A stretch of 64,000 bases of DNA from Agromyces mangrovi (GCF_030296695.1 NZ_AP027737.1:1488001-1552000); one strand, 5' to 3'; counted from the stretch's first letter, positions 18,312 through 27,311 are shown. The notes: generated from the letters alone by a model not told the origin. Numbers and translations: made by a program.

Positions 18312-18331
18312 GCGACCAGCCTCTGCGTCAG

Positions 18332-18378
18332 ACTGGTCTCGTCGACAGTCCAGTCGACGACTGTTCGAGCAGACCAGT
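18332..18378. promoter_or_regulatory. Candidate operator of the PdxR-like regulator in the divergent promoter
   Basis: The 76-base divergent region holds ACTGGTCT (18332-18339) and its inverted copy AGACCAGT (18371-18378). Between them lie GACAGTC and GACTGT, separated by AGTCGAC. MocR-type regulators bind paired sites in such regions. Position and symmetry support a shared control site, but the exact half-sites are a guess. Confidence 0.5.
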
Positions 18379-18387
18379 GAGGTACCC

Positions 18388-19911
18388 GTGGACGGACCCA
18401 TCCTCGCCATCGCGGCCGACGACGCACGCCCCGTCGGCCGGCAACTGGTCGACGGGCTGCGCGCGGGCATCCTCGGCGGCGGGCTCCGGGCGGGCGACCC
18501 GCTCCCGTCGACGCGACGGCTGGCAGACGAGCTGGGCGTGTCGCGCAGCACGGTCGTGGCGGCGTACGAGCAGCTCGCGGGCGAGGGGTACCTCGAGACG
18601 CGGCAGGGCGCGGCGACCCGCGTGGCCGACCTCGGCGCCCACCGCACGTCGGGTGCGGCGCGCCCGCGCGAACGCGAGGCGCGCGACAGGGCCCCGGCCG
18701 GCCGTGGCGCCCGCGCAACCCCTCCCGCGCCCCGAGTCGCGCCGCTGCCGGCGAGCGAGCCCCGCGTCGAGGTCGACCTCCGCCCCGGCCGGCCGTCGAC
18801 CGCGCGCATCGACGCTCGCGCGTGGCGATCCGCCTGGCGCGCGGCCGCGGCGGCGCCCATCCCGTCCGATCCGCCGCCGGCGACCGGCGAGCCGGCGCTC
18901 CGCGCCGAGCTCGCCGACCACCTGCGCGTCGCGCGCGGCATCTCGTGCGACGCCGACGACATCGTGGTGACCGCGGGCACCTCCGAGGCGCTCGCGCTGC
19001 TCGCGACCGCGCTGTGCCGGGTCCGCACCGAGACCGGGCCGCGCGTCGCGGTCGAGGACCCGGGCTATCCGGACGGTGCGGCGGTACTGCGCGCGCACGG
19101 CGCGCAGACGGTGCCGGTCTCCGCGGACGACGACGGGCTCGACCTCGCCGCGCTCGCGGCCGCCGGGCCGGTCGACGCCGTCATGGTCACGCCGAGCCAT
19201 CAGTACCCGCTCGGCGGCCGGCTGCCGGTGGGCGACCGGCTCGCGCTGCTCGACCAGGCCGCGCGCGACGATGCGATCGTGCTCGAGGACGACTACGACT
19301 CCGAGTACCGGCACACCGGCGCCCCGCTGCCCACGCTCACCTCGCTCGACGCCGACGGGCGCACGGTGCTGGTCGGCAGCCTGTCGAAGGTGCTCACGCC
19401 CTGGCTGCGGGTCGGGTACCTGGTGCTGCCGCCGGCCGGGGCGCGATCGGCGGCCGCACGCGCGCTGCGCGCAGCCGTGCTGGCCGTGCGGTCGGCGGAG
19501 GACGGCCCTGTGGCCGGCCCGGTGCAGCTCGCGGTCGCGCACCTGCTCGCCTCGGGGGCGCTGCGTCGCCACATCGCCGCGACCCGGCGCGAGTACGCCC
19601 ACCGGCGCGGACTCGTGCTGGCCGCGCTCGACGACCTGCCCGGGGCGCGCCTGCACGGCCTCGACGGCGGACTGCACGCGGTGCTCGAGCTGCACTCCGA
19701 GGCATCCGCCCGCCGACTCGTGACGGACCTGGCGGCCGACGGCGTCGTCGTCGCGCCCCTCGCCGACTACGCGGCGAGCGCCCCGCCCCGCCGGCACGGC
19801 ATCGTCGTGGGCTACGCGGGCGTCACCGACACCGCGCTCGCGCACGCGCTCGCCCGCATCCGCGCGCGAGCGGGACGGGCGGCACGGGCGGCACGGGCGG
19901 CACGGGCGTAG
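18388..19911 (+). CDS. pdxR: PdxR/MocR-type regulator (GntR winged helix + aminotransferase fold)
   Basis: A 507-residue regulator. An N-terminal GntR helix-turn-helix (RLADELGVSRSTVVAAYEQL, about residues 49-68) is followed by a polar linker and a fold-type I aminotransferase domain. That domain has VTAGTSEALALLA, the EDPGYPDG loop, the D-x-Y motif in LEDDYDSEYRHTG and the PLP lysine in VGSLSKVLTPWLRVGY. MocR proteins use PLP as an effector and have lost catalysis; many control PLP synthesis. The GTG start is 5 bases after GTGAGG. The gene ends in three copies of a 9-bp repeat coding Arg-Ala-Ala. The symbol is tentative because the controlled neighbour is a PNPOx homologue, not pdxST. Confidence 0.85.
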   Translation: MDGPILAIAADDARPVGRQLVDGLRAGILGGGLRAGDPLPSTRRLADELGVSRSTVVAAYEQLAGEGYLETRQGAATRVADLGAHRTSGAARPREREARDRAPAGRGARATPPAPRVAPLPASEPRVEVDLRPGRPSTARIDARAWRSAWRAAAAAPIPSDPPPATGEPALRAELADHLRVARGISCDADDIVVTAGTSEALALLATALCRVRTETGPRVAVEDPGYPDGAAVLRAHGAQTVPVSADDDGLDLAALAAAGPVDAVMVTPSHQYPLGGRLPVGDRLALLDQAARDDAIVLEDDYDSEYRHTGAPLPTLTSLDADGRTVLVGSLSKVLTPWLRVGYLVLPPAGARSAAARALRAAVLAVRSAEDGPVAGPVQLAVAHLLASGALRRHIAATRREYAHRRGLVLAALDDLPGARLHGLDGGLHAVLELHSEASARRLVTDLAADGVVVAPLADYAASAPPRRHGIVVGYAGVTDTALAHALARIRARAGRAARAARAARA

Positions 19912-20000
19912 GATTCGAGCACTCCTCAGGAGCGCCGGCCGGCGGGGGCCGACCGGCAGCCGGGCGCGGCCACCGCGCCCACGGTCCGAAAGGGCTGACG

Positions 20001-21428
20001 ATGACGATTCCCACGAGTCCGACGGCCGCGGCCGCGGCCGCGGCCCGGTACGGGCGGAGCGCCAGGCGAACGGCGGGACGGGCCGTCCGGCAGGGCGTGC
20101 CGCTCGCGGACCAGGCGAGCCTCGCGGCATCCGACCGCGACCCCATCGCGACGCTCGAGCGGCAGGCCGCCTCGCGGGTCGCGTCGCTCGTCGCGATCCG
20201 CCACGGGCGGATGGCCGCGTCGCCGATCGCGTTCTACCGCGGCGCGGCCGCGCTCATGGCGCACGACCTGCGGCGCGAGCCCGACTCCGGCATCGCGACG
20301 TGGCTGTGCGGCGACGCGCACCTGTCGAACGTCGGGCTGTACGCGTCGCCGGAGCGCGAGCTGATCGTCGACGTGAACGACTTCGACGAGACCGCGCCCG
20401 GCCCGTTCGAGTGGGACCTGAAGCGCATGGCCGCGAGCTTCGAGATCGCCGCCCGCGCTCGCGGGTTCGACGATGACGAGCGCAGCGGCATCGTCACGAC
20501 GGTCGTCACGGCCTACGCCGGCGCGATGGGGAAGCTCGCGAGCGCGCCGCGCCTGCACCTCGCCACCGAGCGCGTGAGCGCCGCCGACCTGCTCGCCACG
20601 ACCGCACTGGACCTGCCGCCCGAGATCTCCGAGCGGGTGGCCGGCGTGATCGCGAAGGCGCACCGGCGCGACAGCCGGCAGGCGGCGCGACGACTCACCG
20701 AGGTGGTCGACGGCGAGCCGCGCTTCCGGTCGGAGCCGCCGCTGCTCACCCCGCTGCGCGACGTCGCCGCCCACGCGGGCGTCGCCGAGCAGGACGCCCG
20801 CGACCTCCTCGCGTCGCTGCTCGAGCGGTACCGGGAGTCGCTCGATCCCGATCGCCGGCAGGTGCTCGACGGGTACGCGTTCGTCGACGCGGCGATGAAG
20901 GTGGTGGGCGTCGGCAGCGTCGGCACGCGCGCGTGGGTCGTGCTGCTGCGCGGCAACGGCCGGCGCGACCTGCTGATGCTCCAGGCGAAGGAGGCGCAGC
21001 AGTCGGTGCTCGAGTCGAGCGCCGGCCCGAGCGCGTTCACCCACCAGGGCGAGCGCGTGGTGCGCGGACAGCGCATCATGCAGGCGCTGAGCGACGTGCT
21101 GCTCGGCTGGCTGACCGCCGAGGGCGTCGATGGGCAGCCGCGTGACTTCTACGTGCGGCAGTTCCGCGACTGGAAGGGGTCGGCGACGCCGGAGATCATG
21201 GAGCCCGCGACGATGCACCTGTACGCGCAGTACTGCGGCGCGCTGCTCGCCCGCTCGCACGCCCGCGGCGGCGACGCGGCCACGATCGCGGGCTACGTCG
21301 GTCGCGGTCGGGGGCTCTCCCGCGCGCTCGTGGCGTTCTCGAGCGCGTACGCCGACCGCACCGAGGCCGACCACGCCGCGCTGCTGGACGCGATCGCGAG
21401 CGGGCGGGTCGACGCGGTCGACGCGTGA
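20001..21428 (+). CDS. DUF2252 family protein (kinase-like fold)
   Basis: A 475-residue soluble protein with hallmarks of DUF2252: FYRGAAALMAHDL, WLCGDAHLSNVGLYASPERELIVDVNDFDET (HxxN and D-x-N-D-F-D motifs like the catalytic and metal loops of aminoglycoside/choline kinases) and the late segment DFYVRQFRDWKGS. The family probably has a phosphotransferase fold but its substrate is not known. ATG 20001 is preceded by AAAGGG. It ends 85 bases before the RIO-kinase leader ORF, and both flanking genes have kinase-like folds. Confidence 0.88.
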   Translation: MTIPTSPTAAAAAAARYGRSARRTAGRAVRQGVPLADQASLAASDRDPIATLERQAASRVASLVAIRHGRMAASPIAFYRGAAALMAHDLRREPDSGIATWLCGDAHLSNVGLYASPERELIVDVNDFDETAPGPFEWDLKRMAASFEIAARARGFDDDERSGIVTTVVTAYAGAMGKLASAPRLHLATERVSAADLLATTALDLPPEISERVAGVIAKAHRRDSRQAARRLTEVVDGEPRFRSEPPLLTPLRDVAAHAGVAEQDARDLLASLLERYRESLDPDRRQVLDGYAFVDAAMKVVGVGSVGTRAWVVLLRGNGRRDLLMLQAKEAQQSVLESSAGPSAFTHQGERVVRGQRIMQALSDVLLGWLTAEGVDGQPRDFYVRQFRDWKGSATPEIMEPATMHLYAQYCGALLARSHARGGDAATIAGYVGRGRGLSRALVAFSSAYADRTEADHAALLDAIASGRVDAVDA

Positions 21429-21513
21429 GCGCACTGCCCATTCGCGGGGAACGGGCGTACACTCGCGTACGGAAACGCCCACCACGGGGCATCCGGAACG
21501 GAAGGAGAGGACC

Positions 21514-21573
21514 ATGCAGACCGTCGAAGTCGCGCGCCTCGCCGACCCCCTTCCCTCGGAGGCCTCCCGCTAG
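21514..21573 (+). CDS. Possible 19-residue leader peptide upstream of the RIO-type kinase
   Basis: A small ORF (MQTVEVARLADPLPSEASR) has an excellent ribosome site, AAGGAGAGG, 3 bases before the ATG, better than that of the downstream kinase. Its stop codon (21571-21573) lies in the loop of an inverted repeat GGAGGCC (21558-21564) / GGCCTCC (21582-21588). The kinase TTG start follows 34 bases later. This layout fits a leader peptide whose translation opens or closes a hairpin next to the kinase start, but no such leader is known to me for this family. TACACT at 21458-21463 may be the -10 box. Confidence 0.5.
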   Translation: MQTVEVARLADPLPSEASR

Positions 21574-21607
21574 ACACCGGCGGCCTCCACGTTCCTGGAG
21601 ACCCCAA

Positions 21608-22456
21608 TTGTCTGGAGAAGACCTCGCGCCCTCCGGCGCACCCTGGCCCGTGCTCGCGTTCGATCAGTTCGAACCCGGCGACGGGCAACGCTGGTCCACG
21701 TGGCCGGCGACCACCCCCACCGAGCGCGGCCCCGAGCCGCGGCCCGGCTGGATCGTGACCTCGGCCTCGGCCGTCGACACCGAGCTCGGCATCGTGAAGT
21801 CGGGCAAGGAGGCCGACGTGTTCCTCGTCGAGCGCGCCGTGCCCGGCGACCCCAGGCAGCGCGTCGTGCTCGCCGCGAAGCGGTACAAGGCCGCCGACCG
21901 CTCCGACTTCCGCCGCTCGGGCGTCTACACCGCGGGTCGTCGCGAGAAGAAGACGCGCGACACCCGTGCGCTCGCGCGCGGGTCCGCCTACGGCCGCGCG
22001 CTCGCCGCCGGTCGCTGGGCGGGCGCCGAGTTCGCCGCGCTCTCGGAGCTCTGGTCGGCCGGCCTGCCCGTGCCGTACCCCGTGCAGGTCGCGGGCACGG
22101 AGCTGCTCATGGAGTTCGTCGGCACCGACGGGCGGGCCGCTCCCCGGCTCGCGCAGGCGCACGCCGAGCCGCACGAGCTCGGCGACTGGTTCGAGCAGGT
22201 GCGCGCACTCGTGCTCGCGTTCGCGCAGGCGGGCTACGCGCACGGCGACCTCTCGCCGTACAACCTGCTCGTGCACGACGGTCGCGTGGTCGCGATCGAC
22301 CTGCCGCAGATCGTCGACGTGGTCGGCAACCCGAACGGGCTCGACCTGCTGCACCGCGACTGCGTGAACGCGTGCGCGTGGTTCCAGCGCCGCGGGCTCG
22401 CCGACGCCGACCCCGAGCTGCTGTTCGGCGACGCGGTCGCGGTCGTGTTCGGGTAG
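21608..22456 (+). CDS. RIO-type serine/threonine protein kinase
   Basis: A 282-residue RIO-family kinase. The flexible ATP loop is SGKEADVFLV, the ATP-binding Lys is in LAAKRYK, then comes a long insertion rich in Arg/Lys (RRSGVYTAGRREKKTRDTRA). The catalytic loop is HGDLSPYNLLV (Asp and Asn as in RIO1), and the metal-binding aspartate is in AIDLPQIVD. Bacterial RIO kinases are poorly characterised; archaeal and eukaryotic ones act in ribosome maturation. TTG 21608 was chosen because GGAG precedes it by 7 bases. It is preceded by a leader ORF with a much stronger ribosome site. Confidence 0.88.
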   Translation: MSGEDLAPSGAPWPVLAFDQFEPGDGQRWSTWPATTPTERGPEPRPGWIVTSASAVDTELGIVKSGKEADVFLVERAVPGDPRQRVVLAAKRYKAADRSDFRRSGVYTAGRREKKTRDTRALARGSAYGRALAAGRWAGAEFAALSELWSAGLPVPYPVQVAGTELLMEFVGTDGRAAPRLAQAHAEPHELGDWFEQVRALVLAFAQAGYAHGDLSPYNLLVHDGRVVAIDLPQIVDVVGNPNGLDLLHRDCVNACAWFQRRGLADADPELLFGDAVAVVFG

Positions 22457-22595
22457 GCGGGGGCGAGCGGATGCCTCGGGGCCACGCGCGCTCCGAGGTG
22501 TCCGCACCCCTGCTGCCGTTGACGCGGGTTCCGCGCTAGCCTGCACCCACCCGTACGTCACCACCCGTTCACCCGAAGCAGCGAGGCTTCCGCAC

Positions 22596-23935
22596 ATGAC
22601 CCAGCCCCCGGTCCTCCCCCGAACGACACGGCCACCGCCGAGCCCGGCGCCGAACAGGCTGGGCGCCCGCGCGGCGCGCTCTCCTGGGCGCTGTGGGACT
22701 GGGGCTCCGCGGCGTTCAACGCGGTCGTCACGACGTTCGTCTTCACGGTCTACATCACGAGCTCGAGCTTCGGCGAGCCAGGCACCGTCGAGGCGCAGCT
22801 CGGGTGGGCGCTCGCGGCCGCGGGCCTGCTGATCGCGGTGCTGGCGCCGGTGATGGGCCAGCGCTCCGACAACCGCGGGCGCCGCAAGCTGTGGCTCGGC
22901 GTGAACACCTACATCGTGGTGGTGCTCACCGCCGCGATGTTCTTCGTGCAGCCGGCGCCCGAGTACCTGCTGCTCGGCCTCGTGCTGCTCGCCGCCGGCA
23001 ACGTGTTCTTCGAGTTCGCGGGCGTCAACTACAACGCCATGCTGAACCAGGTCTCGACCCCCGCCTCGATCGGCCGCGTGAGCGGCTTCGGCTGGGGCAT
23101 GGGCTACGTGGGCGGCATCGTGCTGCTGCTCATCGTGTACTTCGGCTTCATCTCCCCCGACGTGGGCCTGTTCGGCGTGACCGGCGAGAACGGCATGGAC
23201 ATCCGCATCACGGTGCTCGTCTCGGCGGTCTGGTTCGCCGTGTTCGCGTTGCCGGTGCTGCTCCGCGTGCCCGAGTTCCGCCCGCCGGCGTCCGCCGCGC
23301 GCGAGCGCATCGGGTTCTTCGCCTCGTACGGTCGCCTCGGCCGCGACATCGCACGCCTCTGGCGCGAGCGCCGCAACGTGGTGTGGTTCCTGCTGGCCAG
23401 CGCGGTCTTCCGCGACGGGCTCGCGGGCGTGTTCACGTTCGGCGGCGTGCTGGCCGCATCCGTCTTCGGGTTCTCGGCCGGCGAGGTCATCATCTTCGCG
23501 ATCGTCGCGAACGTCACCGCCGGCGCGTCGACCATCGCGGTCGGCGTGCTCGACGACCGCCTCGGCGCGAAGCCCGTGATCATCACGGCGCTCACCGGGC
23601 TCGTGGCATCCGGGCTCATCGTGTTCTTCCTCCACGACGGCGGGCAGCTCGTCTTCTGGACGGCCGGGCTCGCGCTCACGCTCTTCGTCGGACCCGCGCA
23701 GTCGGCGAGCCGCACGTTCCTCGCACGCATCATCCCCGCCGGCCGCGAGGGCGAGGTCTTCGGGCTGTACGCCACGACCGGGCGGGCCGTGAGCTTCCTC
23801 GCGCCGACCATGTTCGCGCTGTTCGTCACGATCGGCGGGGAGCCCTACTTCGGCATCCTGGGCATCGTGCTCGTGCTCGCCGTGGGGCTCGCGCTGCTCA
23901 TCCCGGTGAAGGTGGAGGCGAAGGCGCTCGACTGA
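22596..23935 (+). pseudogene. UMF1-type MFS transporter, frameshifted near the N-terminus (probably a sequence error)
   Basis: From codon 10 onward one frame encodes a full twelve-helix MFS protein: LSWALWDWGSAAFNAVVTTF, the loop motif GQRSDNRGRRKLWLG, and further helices to the stop at 23935. That frame has no start codon upstream of helix 1. The only suitable ATG (22596, MTQPPVLP) is one base out of frame. Adding one C to the run of five C at 22616-22620 joins them as MTQPPVLPPNDTATAEPGAE and gives 446 residues. The alternative, starting at ATG 22838, would delete the first two helices. Substrate unknown; the UMF1/Atg22-like group is suggested by the W-D-W-x-S/A-A-F motif. Confidence 0.8.
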
Positions 23936-24069
23936 CACGCGCGCGTCGCGTCGCCGCGCCGCCTCGCGTCAGCACAGGTGGCACGGATGGGGGTTCCGCT
24001 TCGGTACTGTGAACATCCACGATCCTTCCGCGGCACCGCCGCAACGAACGAGAGGGCGGCGGTCACCTC

Positions 24070-24627
24070 GTGACGACGAAAGAGCTCGACGACCGGCGCA
24101 AGCAGCGCCGTCGCATCCGCACGGTCGGGTACCTGGGCGTCATCGCCGCGTGGGCCTTCTCCGTGGGCATGGGCGTGCTGCTCGAGCCGCCCGAGTGGGT
24201 GCGCATCCCCGCGCTGTTCGTGCACCTCATGTCGCTCGTGGTCGGCCTCGGCGCCGTGGTCATGGTCGAGTGGCACGGGCTGCTCTGGGCGACCGGCTGG
24301 AGCACCGTGCGCGAGGTCGTGCAGGCCGACAAGACGCTCATCCTGCCGATCTGGGCGGGGCTCGCCGGGCTGCTGGCGAGCGGGGCGCTGCTCGAGCCGT
24401 CGCTCGAATCGCCCCTGACGGTGATCAAGCTCGGCTGCGTGCTCGTGCTCTCGCTGAACGGCGTCGCCCTCACGCGATGGACGTGGGAACTCGGGCGATT
24501 GCCCGCGAAGGCGTCGTTCCACTCGCTTCCGTTCCGTCTGCGCGCATGGTTCATCGGCAGCGGCATCGCGTCGCAGCTGGCGTGGTGGACCGCGGTGTTC
24601 ATCGGGATGTGGAACTCGACCGCCTGA
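24070..24627 (+). CDS. Hypothetical membrane protein with about five helices
   Basis: A 185-residue protein with a basic N-terminus (TTKELDDRRKQRRRIR) and hydrophobic segments at about 18-40, 46-68, 92-108, 115-135 and 160-182. Short polar loops (ADKT, KASFHS) connect them. No catalytic motif was recognised and I do not know the family. It starts at GTG 24070 after GAGAGG about 12 bases upstream; a TTCGGTACTGTG segment at about 23999 may be the promoter. It stands alone between an MFS gene and the solute-binding/VWA gene. Confidence 0.75.
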   Translation: MTTKELDDRRKQRRRIRTVGYLGVIAAWAFSVGMGVLLEPPEWVRIPALFVHLMSLVVGLGAVVMVEWHGLLWATGWSTVREVVQADKTLILPIWAGLAGLLASGALLEPSLESPLTVIKLGCVLVLSLNGVALTRWTWELGRLPAKASFHSLPFRLRAWFIGSGIASQLAWWTAVFIGMWNSTA

Positions 24628-24770
24628 GTGCGGGCGCGCGCTCCCAGACCTGAGAATCCGTCGGGAGCGGCTGGGAACCCCCGAGACGGGGCGCATTCCC
24701 TTTGAGCCATGGGCCGGGCTGCCGATATGCTCGCCTTCAACCCCTGCCGACCCTTCGCGAGGACCCCCCG

Positions 24771-24842
24771 ATGCCCTCTGGCGAGACCCCCGTCCAGCAC
24801 GCCGCCGCACCTGCGCCCCGGCGCTGCGAGGTGTGCGCGTGA
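24771..24842 (+). CDS. Possible 23-residue upstream ORF overlapping the VWA gene start
   Basis: An ATG 8 bases after GAGGA opens a 23-codon ORF (MPSGETPVQHAAAPAPRRCE...) ending in a TGA that overlaps the GTG start of the VWA gene as GTGA, so translation would be coupled. Alternatively, it is the true N-terminus of the VWA gene: it contains a run of five C (24787-24791), and one extra C would merge both frames into a longer protein, exactly as in the four frameshifted genes elsewhere in the window. I cannot decide between these. Confidence 0.35.
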   Translation: MPSGETPVQHAAAPAPRRCEVCA

Positions 24843-26737
24843 GCGGGTCCGTTCCCACGCGGCGCGGGTCGCGCCGTGAGCAGCGCGAGGCCGCGCGTCG
24901 TCGGCGACGGCGGACGACGGTCATCATCGCGGGCGGTGTCGTGGCGCTCCTGCTGATCGGCGGCGGCACGCTCGTGGCCGTGAACCTCCTCGGCGGGGGC
25001 TCGGATGCCGTGGGCGAGCCCCAGGTCGCGGCCGACCCGGTCACCTTCCCGCAGGACGAGCCGGCGTCCGCAGACGGCGCCGGTCCCTGCACGACGCTCA
25101 ACGTGCTCTCCTCGTTCGAGAACGCCGAGATGGTCCAGGAGCTCGCGAACGGCTACAACGCCCAGCCGCGCGACGTCGACGGGGCGTGCGTCGACGTGAT
25201 CGCCACGAAGGACAAGTCCGGCATCTCCGCAGAGGATGCCGCCGAGGGCTTCCCCGACCTCACCGACGCCGAGCGGCCCACCGTGTGGATTCCCGACGCG
25301 GCATCCTGGCTGTCGGTCGCGCGCGACGCGGGCGCCGGCGACATCGTGCCCGAGTCCGGCACGACCATCGGTGCATCCGACATCGTGCTCGCCATGCCCG
25401 AACCGCTCGCCGACGCCATCGGCTGGGACGAGGACGCACCCACGTGGGACGAGGTCTTCACCGCGTCCGAGGACGTGCAGCTCTGGGCCGACCTCGGCCA
25501 CCCCGAGTGGGGCGGGTTCCAGCTCGGCAAGACGAGCCCCGTCGTCGCCAGCTCCGGCGAGGCCTCGATGCTCGTCTCCTACGGCAGCGCGTCGGGCTCG
25601 GTCGCCGACCTGTCGGTCGCCGAGGTCGAGGACGCGGACGTCACCCAGACGGTCCGCGAGCACGAGCTCGCCGTCAGCCACTACATGGCGACGCCCGAGC
25701 ACTTCCTCTGGCACGCGCGCCAGGCCGAGGAGCGCGGCGGCTCGGCCGCCGAGTTCCTCTCGGCGGTCATCGTCGACGAGAAGTCGGTGTGGGACTACAA
25801 CCGCGGCATCGTCAGCCGCGACGGCGTGACCCGCGTCGAGGACGAGCCGCCCGCCGAGAAGCTCGTCGCGATCTACCCCACCGACGGCTTCTACGTGGCG
25901 GACAACCCCGCCGTCGTGCTCACCGCCCCCTGGGTCTCGGAAGCGCAGCAGGCCGCCGCTGCCGACTTCATCCGCTACGCGGGCACCGAGCAGGGCCAGC
26001 AGATCGTGCGCGACTACGGCTACCGCGACCTGAACGGCGTGCTGAGCGACGAGGTCGCCGAGGTCGGCAACCTCGAGCCCGCACCGGTCGGCGTGCTGCC
26101 GTTCCCCGAGCAGGACGTCGTCGTCGCGGTGCACGAGGCGTTCCCCGACGTGCGCAAGCGCGCGAACGTGCTCTTCCTGATCGACGTCTCGGGCTCGATG
26201 GACGACGTGCTCGAGAGCGGCCAGACGCGCCTCGAGGGCGCGAAGGACGCGATCACGCTCGCACTGGATCACTTCGCAGCGGGCGACGACATCGGCCTCG
26301 CCGCGTTCTCGTCGGGCGGCGACGGCGTCATGACCCCCGGCCTCGTGAGCCCGGTGCAGGACATCGGCGACTCGCGCGATGAGTTCCTCGCAGCGCTCGA
26401 CGGGCTCGAGGCCGTGGCGTACACGCCGTTGTACGAGGCCGTCGACACGTTCTCCCGCGACCAGTCACAGGCGTACGACCCGTCACGCATCAACGCGATC
26501 GTGCTGCTGAGCGACGGCACGAACAACACGGCGGTGCCGACGACGACCGAGGACGAGATGCTGGCCACGCTCGACGAGGTCTCGCACACCCTGCTCGTCT
26601 TCACGCTCGCCTACGGTGCCGACGCCGACGTCGAGGCGCTCCAGGCGATCTCCGGTGCGACGGGCGCGCACTACTACGACGCGACCGACCCGCTCGAGGT
26701 CGAGGACGTGCTGGGCGACCTGGTCACCAGCTTCTGA
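24839..26737 (+). CDS. Membrane-anchored extracellular solute-binding + VWA domain protein
   Basis: About 632 residues. The highly basic cytoplasmic N-terminus (RREQREAARRRRRR) and one transmembrane helix (TVIIAGGVVALLLIGGGTLVAVNLL) put the rest outside. Residues about 80-420 resemble a periplasmic-binding-protein fold (LNVLSSFENAEMVQELANGY; VWIPDAASWLSVAR). The C-terminal VWA domain has an intact MIDAS site: DVSGSM from residue 449, the Thr in AYTPLYEA, and the Asp in LLSDGTNN. Such proteins are widespread in actinobacteria; the ligand is unknown. GTG 24839 has GAGG 7 bases upstream; GTG 24833 or an upstream start after frame correction are alternatives. Confidence 0.82.
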   Translation: MSGSVPTRRGSRREQREAARRRRRRTTVIIAGGVVALLLIGGGTLVAVNLLGGGSDAVGEPQVAADPVTFPQDEPASADGAGPCTTLNVLSSFENAEMVQELANGYNAQPRDVDGACVDVIATKDKSGISAEDAAEGFPDLTDAERPTVWIPDAASWLSVARDAGAGDIVPESGTTIGASDIVLAMPEPLADAIGWDEDAPTWDEVFTASEDVQLWADLGHPEWGGFQLGKTSPVVASSGEASMLVSYGSASGSVADLSVAEVEDADVTQTVREHELAVSHYMATPEHFLWHARQAEERGGSAAEFLSAVIVDEKSVWDYNRGIVSRDGVTRVEDEPPAEKLVAIYPTDGFYVADNPAVVLTAPWVSEAQQAAAADFIRYAGTEQGQQIVRDYGYRDLNGVLSDEVAEVGNLEPAPVGVLPFPEQDVVVAVHEAFPDVRKRANVLFLIDVSGSMDDVLESGQTRLEGAKDAITLALDHFAAGDDIGLAAFSSGGDGVMTPGLVSPVQDIGDSRDEFLAALDGLEAVAYTPLYEAVDTFSRDQSQAYDPSRINAIVLLSDGTNNTAVPTTTEDEMLATLDEVSHTLLVFTLAYGADADVEALQAISGATGAHYYDATDPLEVEDVLGDLVTSF

Positions 26738-26777
26738 CCCGCTTCGCGCGGTGGCCACGTGGTGGTCGCGCGCAAGC

Positions 26778-26795
26778 GCATGTACAGTGACATGC
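26778..26795. promoter_or_regulatory. Operator overlapping the -10 box of the MarR gene
   Basis: GCATGT-ACAGTG-ACATGC is a perfect inverted repeat (6-6-6). It contains TACAGT (26783-26788), a plausible -10 box, and ends 3 bases before the ATG of the MarR-family gene. A dimeric repressor bound here would block its own promoter, which fits autoregulation. Confidence 0.65.
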
Positions 26796-26798
26796 ATC

Positions 26799-27311
26799 AT
26801 GGGCATGGCTGAGGACGCAGGCGGGCGCGACGCGGACGCCGTGCGCGCGGTCGAGACGGCACTCGAGGAGATCCGACTCCTCGGCGGCCGGCGTGGGCGC
26901 CTCGAGCACGCCGGCCCGAGGCACGAGCGCGGACACGACGGCCATGCCCACCGCCACGGCGGCGGGCGCCTCGCCGGTGTCGCCCGCGGCCGCGTGCTCG
27001 GCGCGCTCGCCCGCGCCGACCGCCCGCTCTCCATCGGCGAGGTCGGCGAGCTCGTGGGCGTCGACCAGCCGCGCGCGAGCCGCCTCGTGCAGGCGCTCGT
27101 CGATGCCGGCCTCGCCGAGCGCACGGCCGACCCCGCCGACGCCCGACGCAGCGCGATCGTGGTGAACGACGCGGGCCGCGAGGCGCTCGCGACGGCGCAG
27201 GCCGCGCGTCGTGCCGCGATCGCGCGAGCGCTGGAGGGATTCGACGAGAGCGAGCGCGAGCGGTTCGCCGAACTGCTCGGGCGGTTCGCCGCGGCCTGGC
27301 CGCGCGACTGA
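26799..27311 (+). CDS. MarR-family regulator with His-rich N-terminal segment
   Basis: A 170-residue winged-helix protein. The DNA-binding domain is RVLGALARADRPLSIGEVGELVGVDQPRASRLVQALVDAGLAERTADPADARRSAIVVN (helix-turn-helix plus wing), and the C-terminal helix (FDESERERFAELLGRF) serves dimerisation. The distinctive part is a His-rich stretch at about residues 38-55 (HAGPRHERGHDGHAHRHGGG) in the region that usually carries ligand and dimer contacts, suggesting metal sensing (Zn, Ni, Co or Cu). This is an inference. A perfect inverted repeat overlaps its promoter. It converges with the Cache-domain gene; no obvious target gene is adjacent. Confidence 0.85.
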   Translation: MGMAEDAGGRDADAVRAVETALEEIRLLGGRRGRLEHAGPRHERGHDGHAHRHGGGRLAGVARGRVLGALARADRPLSIGEVGELVGVDQPRASRLVQALVDAGLAERTADPADARRSAIVVNDAGREALATAQAARRAAIARALEGFDESERERFAELLGRFAAAWPRD

